A DNA stretch of 64,000 bases from Spirodela intermedia (taxonomy: Eukaryota > Streptophyta > Magnoliopsida > Alismatales > Araceae). Position 1 is the stretch's first letter. Each line of letters begins with the position of its first letter. The position numbers and the translations under genes were made by a program. The DNA lies in assembly GCA_902729315.2 (NCBI GenBank), contig LR746268.1, forward strand, positions 5,253,501 to 5,317,500, written 5' to 3'. The notes under the pieces were generated by a model. That model searched no databases. It was not told where the DNA came from and worked only from the letters and a program-made list of their open reading frames with translations. Shown here piece by piece: positions 29,726 to 42,132 of the stretch.

Positions 29726-31574
29726 CTCTCCGCCCGATCAACAGAAGCCCAACAGGTCAGTAGTGGGGCAGAGCCTGCGCTACCGCCTTCTCCTCCTCAC
29801 CCTCTCTGGCTTCTACCCACCGGCAATCGCAACCCGCAGAACCTACTTCCGGCTCAAGGGAAGTTCTTTCTCATTTGCGTTGACTAAACAGAGAACGTAC
29901 TCCACCAGGCGGTATCCATTCACCTCTTATTCACGCAATCAGCCCACTCGAAACCCAACCAATCAGCCAAGACGGCGGAGGAATCGATTCCCTGGGAGGG
30001 TAAGTGGTGGGGATCGGCGGTCCACAAGGGGTATCGGGGTGACGTGTGGGCCTTAGAGCCAAAGACCCATATTTCCTGCCGAGAAAATTCCGTATTAATT
30101 GAGAATATAATCAATAAATAATTTATTAATTGAGGTAAAAACTTGTAGGGAAGAAATAAAGCACAACTTCCATAATAATCAATTTTCCAAAAACCCATAT
30201 TTCGACCAGGCCCAATAATGCGCCATCATTTTCTGAAAACATTATGTTACCAATCTGAGAATGAAGAGGATCAGCTATGCCGCATGGTTCGCCAAAAAAC
30301 ATGATACCAACTAGGAATCAACATGGTCGGCAATGCCAAGTATCAGCCAAGTCTAGTTCATTTGACACGTTTTTGCCAAGAACGCTATATAAGAACCAGA
30401 CCAAGAACACCATTCATTCCTCGCCAAAACGTAGCATCGGCCTGGTTCCCCCCCCAGTTGATCAATGGAGTGCGTAGTCTTCTACAGGAGCTAATGATCT
30501 ACTTGGATATTTGTAGCATGCTAGATATTTTACACTATCAGCACATATTTCCACTTGGGTTATTTATAAGATGTCACTAAGATCATGCCAAGGTTGAGGA
30601 CAGAAATTAGGATTCACCTATGAACATAGAAGGTTTTGGGAGAATATACCCTCGTGGGTTCCTTCACTTTTCTCCGTTAATATGACCAGTAATGGAGTTA
30701 TCTAGGTAGATATGCTGTGGGATTGATAAATGCCGGAAAAGAATTGCAGTGAAGTACCCCATGGCGAAGAAGGCCGAGGATAAATCTTAAAAACAGTGTC
30801 GTCAGATGAGCGTAGGGCCGGGTGCGGTTTAAGGTTTCCTGTTCCTGCCATGTCGGGCGAGAGGACGTACCGTGAGTTGATCGGAGAGGTAGAAAGGGAG
30901 GGGAACCAGGAGGTTGGCAGCTCCCCTCCGGCGGCTTCCGCCGGACGGGACCTGCCCGGAAATGGCCGGCGTGAAGCCCGGCGCCGGTAGAATCTTCGTC
31001 TCCGCTCCCGCCGGGGTCCCTTTCTCCGGAGAAAATATTCGGTCTCTGTCAACCCCCCCCCCCCCGGTTCTTCCGGCTCTCTGTCCGCGTGCCGGGCTGT
31101 CCCGTCGACGGGACCCGACGGGAAGACTCCCCTTCGGGAACCCCCCCGGGAACCCCCCCGGAGATGATTGTCTCCGGTGAGCTTCCCGGCGAATGTCTCG
31201 GGGCCGCTCTCCTGCAGAGGATCCCCTCGCTTCTGACAGGCGACGGCGACGCGAAGGCGAAGGCTCTCTGCTCTCAGGGGGTTCGGTTTCACCAGGGGGC
31301 CGTCCTTTCGCCACCCTCCCCGAGAAGGAGCGCCGCCCAGGCCTTCATCTTCCTCAATTGCCCCTCTCCTGTGACGTGAGGAGCTTTGAAGACCGTTGCA
31401 GCGTCGCCGCCGCCACCACCGGCGCATAGGAGGGCAGAGGGGGTATTTCTGTCGGGCTGAGACTGCTTCTGCTTGAATGTTATCTACCAACCTCCCCCTA
31501 ACCCTCTCTCCTCACCCTCTACCCACCCACCCGGCGTCTCCTTCCACAGGAGCCCAGGCCGCCGTCGGAGGGCA
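29726..31574. other. Intergenic region upstream of UBC27 and the C2H2 gene
   Basis: Divergent promoter space of about 1.85 kb. The first 350 bases are the presumed UBC27 promoter and leader; 30060-30700 is AT-rich; 30780-31450 is very GC-rich with a C run (31051-31064) and CCCCCCGGGAAC repeats near 31140. Long open frames on both strands here (for example 30702-31490 on the minus strand) follow from base composition and show no domain. Pyrimidine-rich sequence precedes the C2H2 start. Confidence 0.5.
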
Positions 31575-32033
31575 ATGGCACAGCTGCGGCAGCAGCAGAA
31601 GGAAAGAGAACTCTTCAGCCTGGTGAGGCCGGCGGCGGAGGGGCCGACCAGGAACTTCCATTGCCTCTACTGTTCCAGAAGGTTTTGCACCTCCCAGGCG
31701 CTCGGGGGCCACCAGAATGCTCACAAGAAGGAGCGCGCCGCCGCTCGAAAGGCTCCGATCGCCGCAGGCGTCGAACGCCGGTGCAGCAGCGCTCCTGGGA
31801 GAACCACCGCCACCGCCCTCACGACGCCGGCTCTTTGGGTCGAGTCCCCTTCGCCGCCGTGCTACTGGTTCTACTACGGAACCTACTTCCCACGACCCGC
31901 TCCGCAGGTGATGATGCCCCTCTCCGCCGCCACCGGTGGCTCGCTCATACCGTCCCCCTCCCCGCCCTCTCCTGGCCCTCTGCACGTCGACCTCGACCTC
32001 GATCTCGACCTCGACCTCTCCCTCCATTTGTAG
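31575..32033 (+). CDS. Single C2H2 zinc-finger protein with EAR repressor tail
   Basis: Intronless, 152 residues. One plant-type Q finger lies at residues about 27-49: [20 protein letters not shown] followed by [11 protein letters not shown], with the QALGGH helix that marks plant C2H2 factors. The C-terminus is [15 protein letters not shown], an LxLxL EAR motif that recruits TOPLESS-type co-repressors. The middle is Pro/Ser-rich with no further finger. Start at [10 protein letters not shown] is the last Met before the finger; the frame is open further upstream to 31473 but without similarity. Small one-finger EAR proteins of this kind (KNUCKLES, LATE, ZFP5/6/8 and relatives) act as nuclear repressors in flower, trichome and flowering-time control. 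Exact orthology is not clear from sequence. Confidence 0.88.
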   Translation: MAQLRQQQKERELFSLVRPAAEGPTRNFHCLYCSRRFCTSQALGGHQNAHKKERAAARKAPIAAGVERRCSSAPGRTTATALTTPALWVESPSPPCYWFYYGTYFPRPAPQVMMPLSAATGGSLIPSPSPPSPGPLHVDLDLDLDLDLSLHL

Positions 32034-32912
32034 CTCATCCCCGATCTTTCAGCCCTTTTGATGCTAGTGTGCCCCTCTGATTTCAGAGACGTATACGGAT
32101 CCATAGATAGATGCTCATCGACAGATAGATAGAGAGCGAGAGAGAGAGAGAGTGCTGTCAATATTTTTCGCTCTCTTGTTCTTCTTTTAAGTTTACGTGG
32201 AAGAGAGAGGGAGGGTGGAGCTTGGCGGGAGGCATCCATGCGCGACGAATCTTCCTGCGGATCGATACTGCCGACGCAGAGATTTAGGGTTCCCATCTTC
32301 TGCAAAGAAACTCTCCGAATCGATGCTCTACGACTGTTGCCACGGGGGCTCGGTCATTGCTGGTCTCTCCCCTCCTCTCTCGTCCTCCCCCCTCCCACTC
32401 TTCCTCGAATAACCAGACGTCGGACCCCCTTGCCCATCCGCCGCTTCTCCTCCCTCGGGCGAGGATGACGACGGGTGACGATCATCTCCTGCGTCAGGAT
32501 GTTCCAGGTGACGTGCATGCAGGCGCCTGGGGAGGATAAAAAGATTTCTTCTGGGCCCGAGAGATGGGCGCTGCGCAGGAGCCCATCCCCGCCTGACCAG
32601 GCCTACAACCCAGCAGCCTGCCGAGCGAGTCCCCGAGCAGGGAATGAAGATCCGACAATTTTCTTCCTATGAACCGGGACGAGGAACTCGCAGAACATTC
32701 ATCTGAGGATCGGAGCTTTACGAGGGAGGGCGCAAGACGGAGAGAAGAGGATTACACCTCACGGAGTGGCCAACAAGGCTCACAGGAACCTCCTCTCAAA
32801 CAGTGACTACAAAAAGAGGAAGAGGAAGAAGAAGAGGAAGAGGAAGAAGAAGGAGAGGAGGAAGAAGATGAAGGTTATATACAGTAGCCGTCCAGGCGGT
32901 CGCCGGCACCTT
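32034..32912. other. Convergent 3' regions of the C2H2 and COL genes
   Basis: 879 bases between two stop codons facing each other. A GATA/GAGA run lies at about 32118-32151 and a purine-rich AAGAGGAAGAAG stretch at 32812-32868. No gene recognised. Confidence 0.5.
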
Positions 32913-34931
32913 TCAACCGCAGCTCTGGACGTCGACTCCTTCGGCGGACTTCACGAAGCGCCCCTTCACCCGCTTCCTCGTATCCGCCCTCGCTTTCCTG
33001 GATTCGTAGCGTATCCGCTTCTCGTATCTGCACACGATGCAAGCGGAAGAAATTCAGAGAGAGAGGGAGAGAGAGAGCAAATGGAAGAGCAGATACGAGA
33101 GCGATTCGATAGCTTGCCTGCGGGTCTTCCTCTTCTCCCTGTAGCGGAGCATGGCGCTGTCTCTGTTCATAGCGAGCAGGTCCCCGTCCATCCTGCCAGC
33201 TAGCCGTGTGGCGCCGCTGCCGGCAGCAGGGGGGAGCTGGTCGCCCAAGGAGACGTCCCTGGAGCTGCAGCTCGGCTTGGGCTCGCCCGAAGAAGCGCCA
33301 GACGGCCCAACCACAGTCGCCATGTTATGGGAGGATATCGACGCCCAGTTGCTCCCCGAGTTTAACCCAGCCCGCCATTTCCCGTCAGCCTGGACTGCTC
33401 CTAGCTGCGGAGAGAACTCATACGAAGATCAGGGCCATCGAAAATCATCCAGAAGGGGAAAACTTCACTCATAAAAACACCAACCCAGATCTAAACAGAT
33501 CCATTCCAACCCCTCCCAAATGGATTTTCTCTTCGATCTCAAACCAGTCGGGGATCTAACTCCAGTTTCGGCATCAAGAAGCTGGATAAATAAGGATGAA
33601 GACCATAGCAAGAACACAGAAGCACAAGAACGTACATTTTGAGTGCTGGTCGAGAGGATATCCTTGGGAGGGGCCGTGGGATGAGAGATATCAGCCGATG
33701 AGATGTCCCCCGGAAGGGAAGTGCAGCTCTCATACACGTCTCCCACCGCCTCCGCAGTCGGAAAGGAACTCCCGTTCGCGAGGTCACCGTAGCTCTTGAC
33801 CAGGAAGGCTGCGTCATTTGTGACATCCGCCGGCAGAGATTCGGGATGATCCCTTGATCTTCCCAGGTGGAAATCCCAGATCTGCAAGGAAGGTCGATGG
33901 GGTTGACTTGAGCAGAAGATTAGAAGTTCCACGCGACCCGGATGGATGCGAGGGAGTCGGGAAGCGAAGGACCGGACGGAATCGATGAAATATCGTCGTA
34001 AGATTTTTCATTCTGAGTTCTTCCGACGCAGTCTCGGAATCGATGCTGATTTATCCCGGAGATTACGATATATCAGGTAGGAATACGAGCAAAGATCGAT
34101 AAAAGGAGAAGCAGATTTGAAATGCAGCGAAGGGGAGAACTTTCAAACCTGGGAAGCGTGATTGAGTGGGTCGCAATCCCAAAGGATGTCTTCTTCCCGG
34201 AGCTGATCCCTCTCGCCATGGCCAGGGCATCCCCCGGGGGGGAGCATGAGGAAGGAGGTGTACGCCATCTGCCGTAAATCCGTCCCATCCTCGGCGTCGC
34301 GGCACCTGTTGTTCCTCACGGGGGTCTCGGGCCCGAGCTCGCAAGGGGGCGCCGCCGCCGTCTCGCGCTTTGTCATCTCCGTCAGCTGCCGAAGGAGAGC
34401 CAGCGTATGCCTTCTGCCGTGGAGTGGGGTCTGCTCCGCCCTCGCGAAGGAGGCCATGTCTGCGCAGGTGAAGTACAGGTCCTGGAGTAGCACTGAATCC
34501 ATGTCGGGGATCGAGTCGCCGGACAACCAGCCGGAGAACCTCTGAGGGTCGCCGGAGGACTTCCCGGCGAGGTCGAAACCCCAGGCGGCGGCGAGATCGA
34601 GGGCGGAGGGGATACCGGAGAAGCCCTCGACGGGGGTCCGCTCATGGGAGGAGCCGCAGGACCCGTGGGCGTCCCAGTCGCAGTCCTGGCACAGCGACAA
34701 GCCGTCGGCGGGGCAGCGGAAGGCGACCGGCTGGGAGCCGCAGTTGTTGCAGATCTGGGTGCGCAGGTGCTTGCGGGAGAGGGCGTTGGCCTGGTGAACG
34801 TGCTGGTCGCAGGACAGGCAGAGCTTGGCGCTGTCGGCGCGGCAGTAGATCACCGCCGTCTCCTCCCCGCAGAAGTCGCAGGGCACCGCGTCAGCCCTCC
34901 TATGCGGGAGCTGCTGGATCTTCCCGTCCAT
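32913..34931 (-). CDS. COL14: CONSTANS-like B-box/CCT protein, COL14/COL15 type
   Basis: Four exons on the minus strand: 34931-34149, 33881-33636, 33404-33118 and 33027-32913; 476 residues. Two B-boxes at the N-terminus (about residues 15-100): [26 protein letters not shown] then [30 protein letters not shown], followed by [19 protein letters not shown], a signature of COL group III (COL9-15). Exon 2 carries [12 protein letters not shown] and [11 protein letters not shown], and the CCT domain spans residues about 424-465 ([16 protein letters not shown], then [19 protein letters not shown] and VKGRFVK). The CCT domain is split by an intron with a GC donor (AG then GCAAGC at 33117-33116). B-box/CCT factors are nuclear regulators of light and flowering responses; the CCT binds NF-Y subunits and DNA. 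A TGCGGCAG acceptor-like site at about 34975 suggests a 5' UTR intron. Confidence 0.94.
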
Positions 34932-36707
34932 CGTCGAACGGATTCCAATCCCCCGGCGAATCTCCAGCACCTGCCGCAGAAGAAAATTCTGAGTGAAGCA
35001 GACCTCCCTCCTTCCGATTGTCTCGCTCAGACCGCTAGGATCTCCGACCGATCAGAGGATGCAGGAAAGTCCCCCAGTGGAAGGAAGGAACCGTAGCGGG
35101 ATCAGCTCAGGTCGTCCGCCCCGCAGGAGAGGCGAGGAGATACCGGAAAGACGAAGACGCAGAGGGGAGAACAGAGTCCATCGTCTCTCTCTTTCTACGA
35201 ACAGAGGAGAGGAAGGTGGAGGGGAAGGGGAGATAGCAGAAAGGACATGGGAACGGAGGAGGGGGGAAGAGTGGGGGCCGGGGTGATAAAATATCGTTCG
35301 CTTTTCTCCGAGCTGGCAGGAAATTGTCTGAAAAGGGCTCCTTCCTCGGCCTCACTCCTTACTCATCATCGCCGTCCTCCCCATCTTTGCTGCCTCTTCC
35401 ACACCATCTTTTCCCCCGGCGGCGGCCAATTAGAGGAAATCGGTCATTTTCCGGCGTTTATGGCCCATCCCCGGCCGACCCCACCGGCGGCAGATATTTC
35501 CTCCGCCGGACCAGCGTCGCGGCGTTGTCACGTGGTGGCGGCGGATCAGTAGATCTCAGAATAAATAACACTAAAATATCTCAGAAGAAAACTGGCATCT
35601 CGCAGAACGGCGAGCTGCGGCCTTGCTTTCCGGCGCCCCCGTCCCCGGCGGCGGAGATCAGACCGGAAACGGGTGGGGAAGAATTGAATTGAAGTCAGGC
35701 ACTCCATTGAATCCGATGCAGGCAGGAATTGAGGGTGACAGAGAAAGGATGGAAGGAGGTTCGGTTTGAACACGGCGCATTGACGCCCTGCTACCGGCCT
35801 TCACGCGACAGTGGAAGGAGAGATGATGCTTTTGTCATTTAATCCATCGTAAGGCGTTTGGGCGGGTGGAGGAGCTGGTGGGGAAGCGAACGAGACAATA
35901 ACCGCGGTGGCCAATCTCGCGAAGGGGGATCTCGAATCTCGCCACCATGTCTGCCAAGCGGCGAGCTCGGGCCGGCGGAGGGATCCGTGAGGAGGGAGCA
36001 GGAGAGAGGGGCAGAGAGGAAGAAGACGACTCTGTCTCTGTCTCTCTCCCCCTCCCTCTCTAAATCCTACCTCCCAAGCTTCTCCCAGGGCTTCCGACAG
36101 AGATTGGATAGGTGGGAAAAAGTGCGATTCTCCGGGAGAATATCTTCGTCGATCAGATTTCCGCGAATATTTTCATCGATCAGATTTCTGCGAATATTAA
36201 ACGCAGGGATCATTGAATTCTGCCGACCCAACCATTGAATTCAGGATCTGAAATTTAACGGCCGCCCTCGCCGCCCACCTCCCGGGTCACCCCGCGTAGC
36301 ACATTCCACACCCGGGCTAGGGCGGCGAGACCGCCCAAGAAGCCTCCTTTCCGCGGTGGCCCGCCGCCGCTGGAAGGTCGCCCTTCGGGTGTCCTCAGAC
36401 GGGTCGCCGCCGGCAACGGCGAGCGGGCCGTTGAACGGGCGATTCTGCCGAGACAGAGACCGGAGCTCCGGATGACGGTGGTGGAAACCCTCCCCCCCCT
36501 CTCTATCTCACTTTCAAACTCCAGATTGCCACGGATCATCACCGACGAGGGTAAATCAGTTCTCTCTCTCTCTCCTTCCTTCTCTAAAATAGGCACAGGG
36601 GACCATGTCAGCGGGAGATCTCACCCAGACTGGGGACTCCAGCGCAGCGCCACTTGGCGGCGGGCCCCGACGATCCCGTGATCGTCAGCCATCGCCTAAA
36701 CTGCTGC

Positions 36708-36746
<39 letters not shown>

Positions 36747-36865
36747 GGAGAGCTAGCTGTAGGGGGACGGGTGCTCCTCTGGGCTTGGACAAAAGTCCAG
36801 GGCGGCGGAGGTCGCGATCGCGACGGGAACCCGCCGCCATCAAAGGTGTCCCCCCCCCTTCCCCA

Positions 36866-36901
<36 letters not shown>

Positions 36902-38331
36902 CATCTATCCCAATCTCTCTACAGGAGACTTTTCTCCTCCCTTACTCTCCCCCCCACGTGGAGAACAACCATAGTTCATAAAGATTTCTATGATAAACCA
37001 AACATTTTCATCTTAACTTTCATTATTTTCTTGGATTGGAACCTCCACGAGAGCTGACCAGGTCGGAGCTTAGAGAGAGAGAGAGCAACGCCGATTGTCA
37101 ACCTCCATCTCATTCGTAGAATCTCGGGAATCTAATCAAGTAACCTCCTTCGGATAATGTTTGAAAACTTGACCGTATAGACTTGGAATCCCCATCTCGA
37201 TCGGTCGACGCCCAACCATGCAATGGCGACGTCAAGAAAAATGGAGAACAAGGCCTACAAGCTGAAACAAGTGACCCGGTAATAAAATGCCGTTGACTTG
37301 CGATTCATTAACCGTGTTAATACGAAATGGGCCAGCTGATGTCCACGCTCGTCTTCTATCCCACGTTGTTTTCCTAAACTGGGATAATGAACGAGGAAAT
37401 TAAAACTAATTTGACGGATAATTACGATCGTAGTTGCAAATCATTTTATCCATAAACTAATTATATTTCCGGATGTATTAAATTTATGTCTTATTCCAGA
37501 AACATTAATTCTAGTGCGAAGTTCTTTTCAAGCCTTGTTTATTAGAAATAGAGGCTCTCTCTCTCTAAACATATAAATATAATTGACATTTATAACGTTA
37601 TTATTGCTTTTAAGCATAATTAATAGAAGAATTATGTATCATTAAGATGAGTTATCAGTCGACGAGGGTATTCGTGTATAATGACTATGCAGGGAGTCAA
37701 CTGGGTAATTAATTCATCAAAGCCATTGATTCGTGTGACTGAAAGTTTTTTGCCATCGTTTTATGCACCATTTGGTAAGTGTCGAAAACCTGCATATCTC
37801 TCTCTCTCTCTCTTTCGCTACGCAGGAAGATCACGTGGTTTTTCTTCGGTGAATTTGTCTGATCGTCATGGAGTTTGACGTCGAGTCCGCCAGCTGAGCT
37901 ACGAGTGAGCATTTCGCTGTTGACTTCGCGACGATCATTCAGCTGCGACCACTCCACTACCGTGGCCGCTGACTGGTCGCCATCTCCACAACTCGCGCCG
38001 ACGCTGGGTCCTCTGCGGGCGCTGAGGATGTGGGCCATCCAAATGATAGAGAGAGAAAGTAAGAGAGAGAGGAGATGGAGATCGAGATAGAAAAGGGAGG
38101 GCGGGGGATGCTCAAAGGAAGAATTTTCTTCGGCTTCACAGAGAAGACGAAACGGTGGAAGCCCGCGTTTGATCTCTCGGGTTATTAGTCAAACAACAAC
38201 GAACACAACCCTCTCCGTTGTTTTTAATCTCTCCACACGAACCAAACCACGAGATGCAGAGAAATCGCGAAGAGACGATGTACATCGGCCACCAGAGCGG
38301 GGCCATCGCATTGTACAGAGTCTAGTATAGG
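34932..38331. other. Intergenic region between COL and the ARM gene
   Basis: 3.4 kb. The right-to-left COL gene starts here, so 34932-35350 is probably its leader and promoter. GA run at 36716-36741, CT runs at 36866-36890, 37557-37564 and 37797-37813, G-box CACGTG at 36955-36960, and an AT-rich part at 37370-37680. Open frames (35858-36238, 36605-37057 and others) have no domain similarity. No gene recognised. Confidence 0.5.
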
Positions 38332-40014
38332 TCACGTCCGAGGGAGGACTCCCCAGATCTTCCCCTTCCCCAGGACCTCCAGGAGCTTCTTCGCCCCGTC
38401 CACCTCCATCTCCAAGAGCCTCTGCAGAAACCCGCATGCCCCTGCCTCCACCATCCTCTTCCTGCACTTGCTCGAGTGGGAAAGCGACGCCAGCAGCTCC
38501 ACTGTGACCTTCTTGTCCACATTGGGAAGAACTGGATCGAGGAGCTGGACGGCGCTCGGGATGCCCCTCTCCTCCTTCTTGAAGATCCTCCGGTTCTCGG
38601 AGACCGTCAGGAGCGAGACCAGCGCCCTTGCCGCCGCCTCCTTCTCCTCCGAGCTCTTCGCCTCCAGCGACCTCACCAGCGGAGGAATGCAGCCGACTTC
38701 GCCCATCTCCTTCCCCACCCTGCTGCCGTAAGACAGCGCGCAGATCGCCCTCATGGCTTCCGTCCTGATGGTGGCGCTGCCGCTGCCCAAAGCCGCTGCC
38801 ACGCGCGGCAGGAACCCCTCCGCCACGAGATACTCGGCTATGTACCTGCAGGAGGCGAGGCTACACAGAAGCCCCGCCGCGGGCTCGAGATTCCGGCCAT
38901 CTTCGCCGTCCCAGTAGTTCTTGAGGCACTCCACCCCGCCTTCCTTGAAGATGAAGATCTTCCAGTCTTGACCATCTCCGGCGGACAGATTCCGAAGGCA
39001 GGCGATGGAGTTCTCCTGGGCCACCGCCGTGCCCGATGAGCACAGGCTCAGCAGAACGGGGACCGCGTTCTCCTCGGCGAAGGCCGGTCGGATCTCGTCG
39101 ACGGCGGCGAGGTTCTTCAAGACTCCGACGGCGGCGGCCTGCGACGAGGGGGTTCCCGCCTGGCAGATCCCGAGGAGCGGGAAGATGCCGCCCCTGCAAC
39201 CGAAGGCCCGAGCGTTGTCCTTTGCGAGGGTGAGGGTCTGCAGGGCGACGCAAGACTTCTCCTTGGCGAAGCTGCTGCCGGATTCGAGCAGTCGGGAGAG
39301 GTGGTTCAGAAGAGGGACCCCCTCCGCCACCAGGACGTGGCGACAGCTCTCGACGGAGGAAACCCTGGATATCGCCGCCACTGCCTTTTCCCTCGTCTGC
39401 TGGCAGGGAGAATCCAGGAGGCGGACCAGGGCCGGGACCACGCCCTGGGCAGCGGCGATCAGGACGTTCTTGTCGTCCTCTTGAAGGAGTCCGGTGAGCT
39501 CCTCTAGGGCGGCGTTCTTGGAGGCGGCGGCGCCGATCTGGAGCCGGGTTATCAGGTTCCGGGCCTCCACGCGGACCATTTCTCGCCAAGAGCCCTGTTG
39601 GGGGACAGCGTCCTCCTCCGCCGCTCGCGGCGGCGGCGGCTCCAGCAGGACGCCAGTCTTGTGGAGGATATCTGCGTCGGCGACGTGGCGGTCCAGGGCG
39701 GCGGCGGTGGCGGCGATGTCGCTCTGCGTGTGGAGCTTGCCGGCGGGGAGATCCTCGGAGAGGCACTGCCGGGAGAGGGACAGGGCGGCAGCAAGTGTCT
39801 TCGACAGGGAGGTCAGGAAGTCCGCGGAGAGGGGGTTGGAGGAGAGGTTCGGGGGGCCGGAGAGGTCGTCGAGCACCGCACGGAGGCGATCGAGCTTGGC
39901 GGCGATGGCGCACCATCGCCCCTTGAAGAAGCGCACCTTGCCGACGGCCTCTGAGATGGAGGCGATGAGGTGCAAGGAGAGACGGAGATGGTCCTCCTCC
40001 TCCGGCGACTTCAT
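38332..40014 (-). CDS. Armadillo-repeat protein (At5g50900-like)
   Basis: Intronless, 560 residues. Start placed at ATG 40014 (MKSPEEEDHLRLSL); the frame is open further upstream but only with a TTG. Residues about 1-150 form a helical N-terminal domain (FFKGRWCAIAAKLDRL, LSLSRQCLSEDLPAGKL) of the type found in plant PUB/VAC8-like proteins. From about residue 165 onward there are consecutive ARM repeats, for example VVPALVRLLDS....REKAVAAISRVS, KEKSCVALQTLTLA, GIFPLLGICQAGTPSSQAAA, VGVLKNLAAVDEIR, AQENSIACLRNLSAGD and GCIPPLVRSLEAKSSEEKEA. No U-box is present, so it is not an obvious E3 ligase. ARM solenoids mediate protein-protein contact; the partner is not known. The layout matches Arabidopsis At5g50900. 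Confidence 0.92.
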   Translation of the reverse strand: MKSPEEEDHLRLSLHLIASISEAVGKVRFFKGRWCAIAAKLDRLRAVLDDLSGPPNLSSNPLSADFLTSLSKTLAAALSLSRQCLSEDLPAGKLHTQSDIAATAAALDRHVADADILHKTGVLLEPPPPRAAEEDAVPQQGSWREMVRVEARNLITRLQIGAAASKNAALEELTGLLQEDDKNVLIAAAQGVVPALVRLLDSPCQQTREKAVAAISRVSSVESCRHVLVAEGVPLLNHLSRLLESGSSFAKEKSCVALQTLTLAKDNARAFGCRGGIFPLLGICQAGTPSSQAAAVGVLKNLAAVDEIRPAFAEENAVPVLLSLCSSGTAVAQENSIACLRNLSAGDGQDWKIFIFKEGGVECLKNYWDGEDGRNLEPAAGLLCSLASCRYIAEYLVAEGFLPRVAAALGSGSATIRTEAMRAICALSYGSRVGKEMGEVGCIPPLVRSLEAKSSEEKEAAARALVSLLTVSENRRIFKKEERGIPSAVQLLDPVLPNVDKKVTVELLASLSHSSKCRKRMVEAGACGFLQRLLEMEVDGAKKLLEVLGKGKIWGVLPRT

Positions 40015-41785
40015 CGTCACCGCCGCCCGCAGAGAAAGGGGAGGACCACGCGGCGGCGGTGCGGAGTTGAGAATAAAAGGCAGAGCTTCCAGGCTGTCTC
40101 CCAATTTTCTTTCCCCATTTTAGCGCCGGCGACTTCCGGATCCCATTGACTTTGCTACCCCCGTAGACCAAATAATGCAACTCAGACACTCATTCGAGGG
40201 CAGACCCGGCAAGTTGATGGGTAGAGATACCCATCGCTGACCCCCGGCCTCTGCTGGATCATCGGATTGCTTAACCTACATGCCGTGTCCTCTCCTGCAT
40301 TTTCCCCTCATGTGCCGGTTGGCGCATTCATTAATGCGGTCAATTTTATTTTTTATTTTATAAAAAAATGTAGCATGCACACGTGTCACTCTCCCTTTGT
40401 CCGAGCTGGGTTTGACCCGCGCCCCCCGCAATAATTTCCTCCGTTCACCCATTTTCAGAATGTCAATCACGTCGAGTTGACCGCGCAGCACGTGACGACC
40501 CCGGGATATTTTTGCTGCCAATCATCAATGGCATTATTTTCCCAAAATGTGCGAAAAAAACGCAGGCTTTTCCTCTGTACTCTGTGAGAATTGACCGGGC
40601 TCTCTTTCGGCTCGTCGACGTGTGAAAGTCGTCAACCAGATATACACTCTTATTTCGTCGAGAAAATTCTACAAAAAAAATACCCGTTTAACGCCCCGAG
40701 TCACGAGTCCACGGTCACCCACCCCTCTCTTTCTCTCTCTGTCTAGAGTCCCCCACCGCGTCTCTAGAGATATGCCGGTGGCGTAGCCCCAGCGTCCACA
40801 TCTACGTGGAGGGAATAAGCCGCACATGCCGCATGCTCTCTCTCTCTCGTTAACCGTGTAGCTGCTGTCTGTCGTCAGCGCAGTCATTAGGGTTAATGAT
40901 ATCAGTATGATCGTATATGAACCGTGGAATAACGTCAGATGCAGGTGTACAGAATTAGAATAATCCCGTCTTGATCTCACGGGCACGCATTAGTCTTCGA
41001 AAATTCACATGAAAGCCGCGAGCTCCATACCATGTACTTGGGCTCGCTAAGCATGGTGTCATATTTATTTATTACGGTTAAACGCGTCATTAAGCTGACG
41101 TGGCTATTCGGGAGAGAGAGAGAGAGAGAGAAAATGGGCCGAAGTCGGGTGAGTTCAAATAGAGAGTATGATGACGATCAAATCCTCGTCGAATACGGCC
41201 CAACGAACGAGCTCAGCTCACGAGTCCGCTGAAAGTTCGTTACGTGCGAGTTCACCTCCGGCTAGCCCATCAAAATAGAGCACTGTTGGCGATATTGGGC
41301 CAACTTGTTTTGGGCCTCCCATATCCAGACAGGTCCGGTCTTGTCGAGGTAGCCCACCATTATGTGCCACGTGGCCCCAAAAGAGGCAAAAAGAAGCCCT
41401 CCTTAATGTAGAAATGTCAACTGCACCTGTCGTTAACTCACGCGTGGCGGCTGGGTCAACGAGTGTTGACTAGAATTTATCGGCCTCTGGAATGTAGGTG
41501 GGCGGCCTCAGGAGGAGGGATGATGGTGAAAAGTGGTAGGTAGTAGAGGGAGGAAAAGGAGGCTCTTCTGTCTTGTCGTTCAGCCCCCGTTTTGCCAGCT
41601 AGAGATGACAGAACCCCCCTCTCTCTCTCTCTAGTCCTGTCTCTCTCTCTCTCTAGCGCTCTCTCTCAAGAAATGGCGTTCTTGATAAACGGGGGTCACC
41701 GTGGATTATCGGTCGCAGGGAGACAACATCAGTAAATCCACACAGACATACATTCTCCACCTCCCCCTCCCTACGCACCAGAGTG

Positions 41786-41818
<33 letters not shown>

Positions 41819-41861
41819 AGGAGAGAGAGAGAGAAAGAGGGAGGAGAAAGAGAGAGGGAAA

Positions 41862-41916
<55 letters not shown>

Positions 41917-42096
41917 GACAGCAATCAGAGATGAGCGAGCAGCAGGGGGAGCAGGGCTGTGGGGGACCTTCTACTCGGACCACCGTCTGTCTCGAGTACT
42001 ACCGCAGATCGATTCGAGAAGAGAGACAGAGTGAGAGAGAGAGAGAGAGGAGGGTTTGCTTCAAAACAAACGCGTTTCTTTTGGCGAGCCTACATA

Positions 42097-42132
<36 letters not shown>

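Noticed and set aside
30702-31490. 262-codon minus-strand frame upstream of the C2H2 gene
   Set aside because: Arg/Pro/Gly-rich translation of a C/G-run-rich region; no domain, and it overlaps other equally long frames.
33151-33474. Plus-strand ORF with an EAR-like LELQLGLG motif
   Set aside because: It lies antisense to the COL exon 3 that encodes the start of the CCT domain; the motif is a by-product of the other strand.
40015-40104. N-terminal extension of the ARM protein to 40104
   Set aside because: The extension would start at TTG, and the first ATG (40014) gives the family-like MKSPEEE start.
38861-40189. 442-codon minus-strand frame overlapping the ARM gene
   Set aside because: It is an Arg/Pro/Gly-rich shadow of the GC-rich ARM reading frame, with no domain.
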